Below the pieces are notes generated by a model. The model was not told the DNA's origin. It worked only from the letters and a program-made list of their open reading frames with translations, and made no database searches. Of a stretch of DNA of 64,000 nucleotides, positions 53,004-60,245 are shown in pieces. Source of the DNA: Alphaproteobacteria bacterium. GTDB lineage: Bacteria; Bacteroidota; Bacteroidia; Bacteroidales; FEN-979. Every line of letters starts with the position of its first letter. The stretch's first letter is position 1. The stretch is taken from the NCBI GenBank assembly GCA_009928665.1, contig SACF01000014.1, positions 1 to 64,000 of the forward strand, written 5' to 3'. Position numbers and translations under genes: made by a program.

Positions 53004-54884
53004 ATGAATAAGAAATTGCTATACATTTTGATCCTTTGCATCTGCATATCCCTTGTTGGGATCATCATTGTCCAGTTCTTTTGGATCCGGAATGCATTCC
53101 AGGTCAAGGAAGCCCAATTTAACCGAAGTGTTAACGATGCCCTTGGAGATGTTGTCAATAAGATAGAGACAAGGGAAAACATGCACTTCATCAGCCGCAA
53201 TTATGAAGGCGACAGCATCATGAGTATCGTTCAGGCTTTTTCAAAAGATTCATCCATTACCATCAAAGCCCGCCTTGACTCACTGCTCGCATTGAATGAA
53301 CTGTCTGAAACACATCCTTCACCAAAACACCGTTCTGAACGTGCATTTCGTCGCCCGCTCGCACCGGGTGTTCTCCATTACTCTTACCAGTATAACGTGA
53401 TCCCCGTCCTGGAAGGCCTCGACTCGCTGACAATAAGGATGGAACAGGTTTATGAAGAAATGCATCAGATTGAACCTGATGCATACAGTTTTGAATGGAA
53501 AGATCAGGTAAGCAAGCTTGATTCCATAATAGAAATCAACGAACGGGATCGGGGACTGGCATTTCAGGAGAAGGAGTGGGAATCCGACCAGGCAGGCAAC
53601 AAAACCGTTATCTTAACAACACCAGGTTCCCGGCGATCACGGAATATCCAGCATCAAATCCCCCCAAATCCATCTCCTCCTACTCCAATGAGCAGGATGA
53701 AAGTAAACCGTGATAAATTCCAATACCGCGAAAATAACATTCAGAAACTGGACAATAAGGCAAAAAAAATCCAGGATGTCATTAAAAAAATGGCTCTCGA
53801 ATTGGAAACCAAACCAGCACCGATCCAGCAACGGATTAACAAAAAAACGCTCCAGGCTTCCTTAAGCAAATCGTTAATTGATAAAGGAATCGATCTTCCG
53901 TTTGAATTTGCCGTGTATTCTCCAACCAACGACAGCAACCATATTCCGATCCGGTCGGCCGGATTTATTGAACCAGGAACGATCTCCGATCATAAAGTTT
54001 CCCTGTTCCCCAACGATTTATTCAAAAAGCCTGATTTGCTCGTTATCCGCTTCCCGGGACAGAAAACTCATGTTCTGAAATCTTTGTCTTTGCTGCTTGC
54101 GGGTTCTGGCCTCTTTACGCTGATCATCATTCTCTCCTCCGGTGCAAGCATCGTGGTAATGATCCGGCAAAAGAAAATTTCGGATATTAAAACCGATTTC
54201 ATCAACAACATGACCCATGAGTTTAAAACTCCCATAGCGACTATTTCCATCGCTGCTGATTCGATAAATAATCCAAGGGTACTGTCGGAACCGGATACCA
54301 TTAAAAATTTCACAAGGATCATAAAGGAAGAGAACAACCGGATGAACACGCGGGTCGAACAGGTCCTTCAGATGGCGTTATTGGACAGTCGTGACTTCAA
54401 ACTCAGACTTGTACTTATTGATCTGAATGAACTAATCGAAAGGGTGACCGATCATTTCAGGTTGCAGGTAGAAAAACGTGAGGGAAAGATCATTACTGAT
54501 CTGAGGGCCGAAAACCCCATGGTACTTGCAGATGAAGATCATATGAGAAATGTGCTCCTAAACCTTCTCGACAATGCCAACAAATATTCCATCATCAAAC
54601 CACAGATCACCGTTACTTCCTTTAACCGATCCGGAAAATACTTTTTCTCTGTTCAGGATAGAGGGCTAGGCATGAGTGCAGATACACAGCGGAAAATCTT
54701 TGATAAATTCTACCGGGTCACATCCGGAAATATACATAATATTAAAGGATTCGGCCTGGGATTAAGTTATGTCAGGGCAATTGTCCTGGCACATAAAGGT
54801 GAAATCCAACTGCAGAGTGAATTCGGGAAAGGAAGCAAATTCGAAATAAGTATAGTCAATGCCCAAATAAATCAGAATGAATAA
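53004..54884 (+). CDS. Membrane sensor histidine kinase
   Basis: The 626-residue kinase has an N-terminal TM helix (LLYILILCICISLVGIIIVQF), a long periplasmic sensor of about 330 residues with Ser/Asp-rich coiled stretches, and a second TM helix (LSLLLAGSGLFTLIIILSSG). The HisKA domain follows with phospho-His in NNMTHEFKTPIATI. The HATPase domain has NVLLNLLDNANKYS, VQDRGLGMS, FDKFYR and GFGLGLSYVRAI. It would phosphorylate the response regulator encoded next, with which it overlaps by 8 bp. The signal is unknown; the secreted protein encoded divergently is a candidate partner. Confidence 0.93.
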   Translation: MNKKLLYILILCICISLVGIIIVQFFWIRNAFQVKEAQFNRSVNDALGDVVNKIETRENMHFISRNYEGDSIMSIVQAFSKDSSITIKARLDSLLALNELSETHPSPKHRSERAFRRPLAPGVLHYSYQYNVIPVLEGLDSLTIRMEQVYEEMHQIEPDAYSFEWKDQVSKLDSIIEINERDRGLAFQEKEWESDQAGNKTVILTTPGSRRSRNIQHQIPPNPSPPTPMSRMKVNRDKFQYRENNIQKLDNKAKKIQDVIKKMALELETKPAPIQQRINKKTLQASLSKSLIDKGIDLPFEFAVYSPTNDSNHIPIRSAGFIEPGTISDHKVSLFPNDLFKKPDLLVIRFPGQKTHVLKSLSLLLAGSGLFTLIIILSSGASIVVMIRQKKISDIKTDFINNMTHEFKTPIATISIAADSINNPRVLSEPDTIKNFTRIIKEENNRMNTRVEQVLQMALLDSRDFKLRLVLIDLNELIERVTDHFRLQVEKREGKIITDLRAENPMVLADEDHMRNVLLNLLDNANKYSIIKPQITVTSFNRSGKYFFSVQDRGLGMSADTQRKIFDKFYRVTSGNIHNIKGFGLGLSYVRAIVLAHKGEIQLQSEFGKGSKFEISIVNAQINQNE

Positions 54885-55575
54885 AAAAATCAAAATATTG
54901 CTGGTCGAAGATGATCCTAATTTCGGATCTATAATGAAATCTTACCTGGAGCTCAACGATTTCTCAGTCGTTTTAAAACCGGATGGCAAACAGGGATTAT
55001 CAACATTTAAATCCGAAGCCTTCGATATCTGCATCCTTGATGTTATGATGCCAGAAATGGACGGTTTTACTTTGGCTAAAGAGATTAAGAAAACAAACAG
55101 CCCGGTCCCTTTCATCTTTCTTACGGCAAAATCACTGAAAGAGGATATGCTGGAAGGCTTCAGAACGGGAGCCGATGATTATATAACCAAACCCTTCGAT
55201 TCGGAGGTCCTGCTCTTTAAACTTCATGCCATCCTGAAAAGAAATCTCAAATCACCCAACAACGAAAATGAACCGAGTGAGATCATGGTTGGAAAATTGA
55301 AATTCAACATTCCATTACGGACACTTTCCTTCGAAAAAGAGACGTTTCAACTTTCACCCAAAGAAGCGCACCTGCTGAAAATGCTTTGTTCCGCCAAAGA
55401 TGGAATTCTGTTGCGGAAAGATGCCTTGGAACAGATATGGGGGGCTGATAACTACTTCAATGGTAGAAGTATGGATGTATTCATCGCCCGGCTCAGGAAA
55501 TACCTGAAAACTGATCCCGGCATTGAAATTGCGAATATCCATGGGAATGGATTTCGATTAGTTATCCAGAAATAA
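54877..55575 (+). CDS. OmpR-family response regulator
   Basis: The 232-residue regulator has a receiver domain (KILLVEDDPNFGSI, phospho-Asp in CILDVMMPEMDGF near residue 53, FLTAKSL, DYITKPFD) and a C-terminal winged helix (LSPKEAHLLKMLC, DALEQIWGADNYFNGRSMDV, RLRKYLK, NIHGNGFRLV). It should bind DNA as a dimer under control of the kinase encoded upstream. The sensory-hydrogenase operon starts 107 bp later, but a dyad-rich spacer suggests separate control. Confidence 0.95.
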   Translation: MNKKIKILLVEDDPNFGSIMKSYLELNDFSVVLKPDGKQGLSTFKSEAFDICILDVMMPEMDGFTLAKEIKKTNSPVPFIFLTAKSLKEDMLEGFRTGADDYITKPFDSEVLLFKLHAILKRNLKSPNNENEPSEIMVGKLKFNIPLRTLSFEKETFQLSPKEAHLLKMLCSAKDGILLRKDALEQIWGADNYFNGRSMDVFIARLRKYLKTDPGIEIANIHGNGFRLVIQK

Positions 55576-55580
55576 ATCAA

Positions 55581-55615
55581 TTGTTATTTAATTAACATTG
55601 TTAAATAAATAACAA
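55581..55615 (+). promoter_or_regulatory. Tandem Rex-like operators of the sensory operon
   Basis: TTGTTAAATAAATAACAA at 55598-55615 matches the Rex consensus variant TTGTTAA-N4-TTAACAA at all but one fixed position. TTGTTATTTAATTAACAT at 55581-55598 matches it with one mismatch per half. The two sites share one base and lie upstream of the TAATTTTG promoter element. Confidence 0.55.
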
Positions 55616-55643
55616 AAAGCTTGGTTCAAAGAAATACAAGTTG

Positions 55644-55651
55644 TAATTTTG
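55644..55651 (+). promoter_or_regulatory. Bacteroidota -7 promoter element (TAATTTTG) of the sensory operon
   Basis: TAATTTTG fits TAnnTTTG, 30 nt before the first DRTGG gene ATG and just downstream of the Rex-like dyads. Confidence 0.55.
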
Positions 55652-55681
55652 TAGCTGAATTTATGGACAATACACTTCGAA

Positions 55682-56047
55682 ATGACAGTAACGAACAACC
55701 TGGTTAACTTAGAAAAAATAGCGCAGCTCCTCGATGGCCAGATCATTACCGACGCCGGAAATCCCGACCGGATCATTGAGGGAGCCTTTGCTTCTGACCT
55801 CATGAGCGATGTCCTCACACTCCCGACTAACCATTTGTTGTTATTGACAGGTCTGGTCAACATCCAGGCGATCAGGACGGCTGAAATGTCAGACATCGAT
55901 TGTATCGTATTTGTCAGAAATAAAAAAGTAACAGTCGAAATGACCAACTTGGCTAATGAAAACGGGATTGCAATAATCCACAGCCCTTTTTCCATGTATA
56001 AAGCCAGCGGCATTTTATACCAGGCTGGAATCAAACCCGTTTATTGA
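55682..56047 (+). CDS. DRTGG-domain protein 1
   Basis: The 121-residue protein is a stand-alone DRTGG domain: LLDGQIITDAGNPDRIIEGA, then FASDLMSDVLTLPTNHLLLL, IQAIRTAEMSDIDCIVFVRN and NGIAIIHSPFSMYKASGILY. The DRTGG fold is related to CBS domains and is found next to CBS or BioD-like domains; its ligand is unknown. A paralogue lies at 57858-58232, and the two flank the HATPase and HydS-like genes. It starts the operon behind Rex-like sites. Confidence 0.87.
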   Translation: MTVTNNLVNLEKIAQLLDGQIITDAGNPDRIIEGAFASDLMSDVLTLPTNHLLLLTGLVNIQAIRTAEMSDIDCIVFVRNKKVTVEMTNLANENGIAIIHSPFSMYKASGILYQAGIKPVY

Positions 56048-56054
56048 TCCGCTC

Positions 56055-56477
56055 ATGCATTTTGATTACCATGTTGAAGGAGGAAATTTTTCTCAGGCCG
56101 GTTTTACCTCCAGTCAGGTGAAAAAAACATTGAAACAACTGAATGTCGATGGTGAAGTGATCAGGCGAACGGTCATTGCGCTCTATGAAGCTGAAGTGAA
56201 CATTGTGGCTCATGCTTACAAGGGTAAAATCGCCGTTGATATCGATCCTGAAAAAATCAGCATTTTATTAGATGATGAAGGACCGGGGATCCCCGATATT
56301 CAAAAGGCGATGGAAGTGGGGTATTCCACGGCCACTCCACAGGTCAGGGAGATGGGATTTGGGGCCGGAATGGGACTTTCGAACATGAAAAATAATTCCG
56401 ACCGGCTCGATATCGACAGTGTGGTCGGAAAAGGAACAAGGGTCATGATCATCAACTATTTCAACCCAACAAGATGA
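56055..56477 (+). CDS. RsbW-like HATPase (anti-sigma/serine kinase type)
   Basis: The 140-residue protein is a GHKL ATPase of the RsbW/SpoIIAB type: VIALYEAEVNIVAHAY (N box), LLDDEGPGIPDIQKAM (G1 box), and GFGAGMGLSNMKNNSDRL with VGKGTRV (G2 region). It lacks a HisKA domain. Such proteins phosphorylate STAS-domain antagonists or bind partners; no STAS or sigma gene is near, so the partner is probably the DRTGG or HydS-like protein. It overlaps the HydS-like gene by 4 bp (ATGA). Confidence 0.88.
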   Translation: MHFDYHVEGGNFSQAGFTSSQVKKTLKQLNVDGEVIRRTVIALYEAEVNIVAHAYKGKIAVDIDPEKISILLDDEGPGIPDIQKAMEVGYSTATPQVREMGFGAGMGLSNMKNNSDRLDIDSVVGKGTRVMIINYFNPTR

Positions 56478-57871
56478 CACAGGTTACCGGATCTCATTTT
56501 CAACATGCACTTCAATTCAGGGAAGATACCTGCATCGGATGCTCCCATTGCATGAATGTTTGTCCTACCGAAGCAATCCGTGTTTCATCGGGAAAAGCAA
56601 GACTTATACCTAACCGGTGTATCGATTGCGGAGAATGTTACCGCGTTTGTCCGGTTCGTGCCATCGTCGTGGAACAAGACGATTTTGAAGAGATTTACCG
56701 TTACCCTACACGTGTTGCACTAATCCCCGGCGTTTTCACTGGTCAGTTTCCCGACAGCGTCGGACCCGATCAGATAATCAGCGCCATTTATGAACTTGGA
56801 TTTACCCATGTTGCCGAAGTCGAAGAAGGAGTAGAATTTCTCTGTGATCAAAGTAACAATTACATTGGAAACAACCGGGAAACCGCTCCTCTTATTTCAT
56901 CATTCTGTCCGGCCATTGTAAGACTGATCCAGGTTAAGTTTCCCTCCCTCACCGGCAACATTATCCGGCTGAAGGCTCCTCTCGATATAACTGCACTGAC
57001 AATCCGGTATAATCTTTCAAACCAGGGTATCCCTCCCGAAGATATCGGAATCTTTTACGTTACCCCTTGTGCCGCAAAAATCGTGGCCGTGAAAAACCCC
57101 GTCGGCGAAGAATATTCGGCCATTGACGGCGTACTCAACATGAATTTTGTTTACAACAAGGTTTTCCGGATACTCCGCCAAAAAAAAGGCACACCTGCCA
57201 ACCTTCCTGACTCAGGAGTAACATCGCGTGCGGTGACCTGGAGCCTGACCCATGGTGAAGCCGACCATATGGCGGCAGGACGCAGCCTGGCAATCGATCA
57301 GATAAACAATGTAATTGAATTCCTCGAGAAGATCGAAAATGAGGAAATCAGTGGTGTTGGATTCCTTGAACTACGAGCCTGCGACGAAAGCTGTGCCGGC
57401 GGAATCCTATGCCCCGGTAATCGATTCCTGACAGTCGACAGACTGCGAAAGCGAGCCAGGGTATTATCTGCTGCAAAACCGATATCAGACCACCGGGAGG
57501 AGCATTACCAACCGGGGCTCTTTTCCCATCTTCAGAATAATATGGAATTAGGGAAAATCCAGCCCAGGTCAATGATGAAACTGGATGATCAGGTGATGCA
57601 GGCCATGATTAAGATGAAACGGATTTATGAGTTGAACAACGTATTGCCACAGGTTGATTGCGGAATTTGCGGATCACCTTCCTGTAAAGCATTGTCGGAG
57701 GATATCGTTCAACACAATGCCCACCTCCGTCAATGTATATTTGTACAGCGGATTCTTGAACAAAATGATCAGATGGATCCGGCCGAGTCGATGAAAATCA
57801 TGGCCGGCATCTGGAGTGACCAGAAACTGGATAAAAACAAATTAAAGGATAAAATCAATGATGTTTCATAA
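56474..57871 (+). CDS. HydS-like putative sensory [FeFe]-hydrogenase
   Basis: The 465-residue protein starts with two [4Fe-4S] ferredoxin motifs (CIGCSHCMNVCPTEAI, CIDCGECYRVCPVRAI). An H-cluster domain follows with SSFCPAIVRL, TPCAAKIVAVKNP and ELRACDESCAGGILCPGN. The four H-cluster ligand Cys positions appear kept, but the proton-relay Cys (first C of TSCCP) is Phe. The last 90 residues hold a further four-Cys [4Fe-4S] domain (VDCGICGSPSCKALSEDIV to LRQCIF). No PAS domain is visible. By analogy with sensory hydrogenases next to bifurcating ones (for example in Thermotoga, from memory), it may detect H2 or redox state. Confidence 0.88.
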   Translation: MTQVTGSHFQHALQFREDTCIGCSHCMNVCPTEAIRVSSGKARLIPNRCIDCGECYRVCPVRAIVVEQDDFEEIYRYPTRVALIPGVFTGQFPDSVGPDQIISAIYELGFTHVAEVEEGVEFLCDQSNNYIGNNRETAPLISSFCPAIVRLIQVKFPSLTGNIIRLKAPLDITALTIRYNLSNQGIPPEDIGIFYVTPCAAKIVAVKNPVGEEYSAIDGVLNMNFVYNKVFRILRQKKGTPANLPDSGVTSRAVTWSLTHGEADHMAAGRSLAIDQINNVIEFLEKIENEEISGVGFLELRACDESCAGGILCPGNRFLTVDRLRKRARVLSAAKPISDHREEHYQPGLFSHLQNNMELGKIQPRSMMKLDDQVMQAMIKMKRIYELNNVLPQVDCGICGSPSCKALSEDIVQHNAHLRQCIFVQRILEQNDQMDPAESMKIMAGIWSDQKLDKNKLKDKINDVS

Positions 57872-58232
57872 AATCCATCCCGATATGAACCTGGCAGAAC
57901 TTGTTGAAAAGCTTGATTTATCAATTTTTTCGGGTAAGGAAGCATTGTCAAAGCCTGTTACAGGCGGCTATACTTCCGACCTTCTCAGTGATGTAATGGG
58001 ACATGCAGGCCCCGGACAGGTATGGATAACCCTTCAAACCCATAAGAATGTCGTTGCAATAGCATCACTTAAAGAATTGTCGGCCATTATCCTTGTCAAA
58101 GGATATAAACCCGACGATGAGATGCTTAGTCAAAGCATAGCGGAACGGATTCCGGTTTTAGGAACGACCCTTGAGACATTCGAAATAACCGGTCGTGTAT
58201 TTATGTTGTTAAACAGGGATAATTCCGACTGA
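57858..58232 (+). CDS. DRTGG-domain protein 2
   Basis: The 124-residue protein is a second DRTGG domain. It has LVEKLDLSIFSGKEALSKPV, then GGYTSDLLSDVMGHAGPGQV (cf. SDLMSDVL in the first copy), VWITLQTHKNVVAIASLKEL, and IPVLGTTLETFEITGRVFML. It overlaps the HydS-like gene by 14 bp and should be cotranslated with it. Possible start ATGs are at 57858 and 57861. Nucleotide or metabolite binding is possible but unproven. Confidence 0.86.
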   Translation: MMFHKIHPDMNLAELVEKLDLSIFSGKEALSKPVTGGYTSDLLSDVMGHAGPGQVWITLQTHKNVVAIASLKELSAIILVKGYKPDDEMLSQSIAERIPVLGTTLETFEITGRVFMLLNRDNSD

Positions 58233-58285
58233 TTCCATTTCTAAGTGTTTACTGATTCATTGTATTGAAAAGCTATCCCGCACGA

Positions 58286-59035
58286 ATGAAATCGTTTATC
58301 GGTGATCTTCATATCCATACCGTTTTATCACCCTGCGGCGACCTTGAGATGAGCCCCGATAACATTATTCGTCGTGCGGCAGATTTGAATCTCGACATTA
58401 TCGGCATTACCGACCATAATAGCACCCGTCAATGTAACCTGATCAGACAAATGGGCGAGGATGCAGGTATTCTTGTTTTATGCGGCGCCGAGGTCACCTC
58501 ACGCGAAGAGGTACATTGTCTGACCTATTTTGAAACGCCAGCCCAGCTTGAAGAATTCCAGCATTATCTCGATCAGAACCTTCCGGATATCCAAAACGAT
58601 CCGCGATTGTTTGGTTACCAGGTTGTGGTCGACGACATGAACAACATCATTTACACCGAAGAACGCTCCCTTCTCATGGCATTAACTCAGCGTCTGGATG
58701 AGATTGCATCCTGTGTGCGGCGGTTACAAGGATTGTTCATTCCCGCCCATATCGACAGGCCAAGGTTCGGGATTTTAGGACAACTTGGATTTTTTCCGCA
58801 GGAATTGATGGTGGATGCAATAGAACTTTCGCCGAAATCAAATCAGAAAAGCCTTCGAGCATTGTTCCCTGATATTTTCAAGCACTCCTTTATCGGAGGA
58901 TCGGATGCACATTTTCTCCACCAAATGGGAACATGGAAAACCGTTTTTCGAATGCGGGAACCCAGTTTTGCCGAAATCCGTCGATGTTTGTACCGAAAGG
59001 CAGGACGGAAAGCTGTCATCGATACCTTAACCTGA
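58286..59035 (+). CDS. PHP-domain phosphoesterase
   Basis: The 249-residue protein has the PHP metal-binding motifs GDLHIHTVLSPCGDLEM (HxH), GITDHNSTRQ, LCGAEVTSREEVH, FIPAHIDRPRFG and FIGGSDAHFLHQMG, supporting a trinuclear metal site. Related proteins act on nucleotides or phosphorylated sugars. In hydrogenase loci of Clostridia and Thermotogae, PHP genes recur next to hydABC (from memory), so a regulatory nucleotide substrate is possible. The ATG at 58286 begins MKSFIGDLHIH, close to the family start; a TTG at 58265 is less likely. Confidence 0.88.
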   Translation: MKSFIGDLHIHTVLSPCGDLEMSPDNIIRRAADLNLDIIGITDHNSTRQCNLIRQMGEDAGILVLCGAEVTSREEVHCLTYFETPAQLEEFQHYLDQNLPDIQNDPRLFGYQVVVDDMNNIIYTEERSLLMALTQRLDEIASCVRRLQGLFIPAHIDRPRFGILGQLGFFPQELMVDAIELSPKSNQKSLRALFPDIFKHSFIGGSDAHFLHQMGTWKTVFRMREPSFAEIRRCLYRKAGRKAVIDTLT

Positions 59036-59106
59036 TTCGGCTGTGTGATAAAAATATCCTTTGAATCGGATTATTCAGAATATTTTTTTATCTTTAACAA
59101 TTCCTT

Positions 59107-59144
59107 TAGCAAGAGCGCAACACCACCATGTCGCCCTCTTGCTA
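59107..59144 (+). terminator. Stem-loop after the PHP gene
   Basis: TAGCAAGAG at 59107-59115 pairs with CTCTTGCTA at 59136-59144, with inner GCG/CGC pairing possible. There is no T run on the plus strand, so it may be a transcript-end or stabilising hairpin rather than a classical terminator. Confidence 0.4.
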
Positions 59145-59207
59145 CAAAAAGAAACCAAGATAAAATAACAAAGCATAACACTGTTTTATAATTATTTAAG
59201 ATACTTT

Positions 59208-59225
59208 TTGTGAATATTTTCACAA
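59208..59225 (+). promoter_or_regulatory. Perfect Rex operator of hydrogenase operon 2
   Basis: TTGTGAATATTTTCACAA is an exact 14/14 match to the fixed positions of the Rex consensus TTGTGAA-N4-TTCACAA. It lies 28 bp before the TATCTTTG promoter element, in the -33 region, where binding would block RNA polymerase. Confidence 0.85.
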
Positions 59226-59252
59226 AGTGAATAAAATAACAATAAAGTTTTT

Positions 59253-59260
59253 TATCTTTG
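59253..59260 (+). promoter_or_regulatory. Bacteroidota -7 promoter element (TATCTTTG) of hydrogenase operon 2
   Basis: TATCTTTG fits TAnnTTTG and ends 2 nt before the ATG at 59263, suggesting a leaderless or near-leaderless transcript. Confidence 0.55.
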
Positions 59261-59262
59261 CA

Positions 59263-59808
59263 ATGAAAAATTTATCAATGCATATTATGGACATCCTTCA
59301 GAATTCGATCCGGGCAGGTGCGACCGAAATATCGCTTGAGATCAGGGAGGATACGCTGCTGAACTTACTCCGGTTTAATATCAGCGATAACGGATGTGGT
59401 ATGGCGCCGGATGTATTGAAGACGGTAACCGATCCGTTTTTCACGACGCGGACAACGCGTAAGGTCGGTTTGGGATTGTCGCTATTAAGGCAAAACGCGG
59501 AGCGGTCGAATGGTTCTTTGAAAATCGATTCAGAAACCGGGAAAGGCACAGTGGTGGAAGCCCGTTTTGAGTATAATCATATTGACCGGCCGGTGTTGGG
59601 CGACATTGCGGGTACGGTTCTCCTGACGCTGACAGCGCACCCGGAAATCCAATTCCGTTACCTTCATAACCGGAATGGCCGATCTTTTGAATTATCCACC
59701 ATTGCGTTGAAGGATGCTTTGTGCGGAATTCCGATCAATGAACCGGCGCTCTACCCCACCCTGCTTCAGATGGTGAAAGAGAACCTGAAAGATATTGATG
59801 TTAATTGA
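59263..59808 (+). CDS. HATPase-domain protein heading hydrogenase operon 2
   Basis: The 181-residue protein starts MKNLSMHIMDILQNSIRAGA, the usual beginning of this family. It carries a GHKL ATPase domain (FNISDNGCGMAPDVL, TDPFFTTRTTRKVGLGLSLL, GSLKIDSETGKGTVVEARF) with a short C-terminal extension. It has no HisKA domain or TM helix. It differs from the RsbW-like protein at 56055. Cytoplasmic ATPases of this kind recur upstream of bifurcating hydrogenase genes in anaerobes (from memory), but their role is unknown. The in-frame GTG at 59227 lies upstream of the promoter and is rejected. Confidence 0.85.
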   Translation: MKNLSMHIMDILQNSIRAGATEISLEIREDTLLNLLRFNISDNGCGMAPDVLKTVTDPFFTTRTTRKVGLGLSLLRQNAERSNGSLKIDSETGKGTVVEARFEYNHIDRPVLGDIAGTVLLTLTAHPEIQFRYLHNRNGRSFELSTIALKDALCGIPINEPALYPTLLQMVKENLKDIDVN

Positions 59809-59831
59809 ATTTATATAACATACTGATTTTT

Positions 59832-60227
59832 ATGGAAAAAATAAAATCATTAGCCGACTTAAGGAAGATGCAGGATGATCTTCGGGCAAAAATTTCTCTG
59901 AGAGAAAAGAGCAACGAACCCGATAAACGGATACAGGTGAAAGTAGCCATGGCTACCTGTGGAATTGCTTCAGGGGCAAAAGAAGTCATGGAAGCGTTTA
60001 TCGAAGAATTTACCAAACGAAACATCGATGCCGTGGTCACGCAAACCGGTTGTATGGGTTACTGCTATGCTGAGCCTACCGTTGAAATAACCAAGCCGGG
60101 AACGGAACCTATTACATTTGGATATGTCGATGTAAAAAAAGCCAGCAAGATTATTGACAAATATATTTTGAACAACGAGCTGGTCGATGGGATCATTCCG
60201 GTAAATTACCATTCAATTGATAATTGA
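59832..60227 (+). CDS. Thioredoxin-like [2Fe-2S] ferredoxin
   Basis: The 131-residue protein has the thioredoxin-like [2Fe-2S] fold: VKVAMATCGIASGAKEVMEA, then VVTQTGCMGYCYAEPTVEI with the remaining Cys ligands, and FGYVDVKKASKIIDKYI. A helical N-terminus (SLADLRKMQDDLRAKISLRE) precedes it. It resembles the N-terminal domain of the NuoF-like protein encoded next and could be an extra electron-transfer partner of the second hydrogenase. The ATG at 59832 is used; a TTG at 59805 is possible. Confidence 0.88.
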   Translation: MEKIKSLADLRKMQDDLRAKISLREKSNEPDKRIQVKVAMATCGIASGAKEVMEAFIEEFTKRNIDAVVTQTGCMGYCYAEPTVEITKPGTEPITFGYVDVKKASKIIDKYILNNELVDGIIPVNYHSIDN

Positions 60228-60245
60228 TATAGAAGATCATAGACA

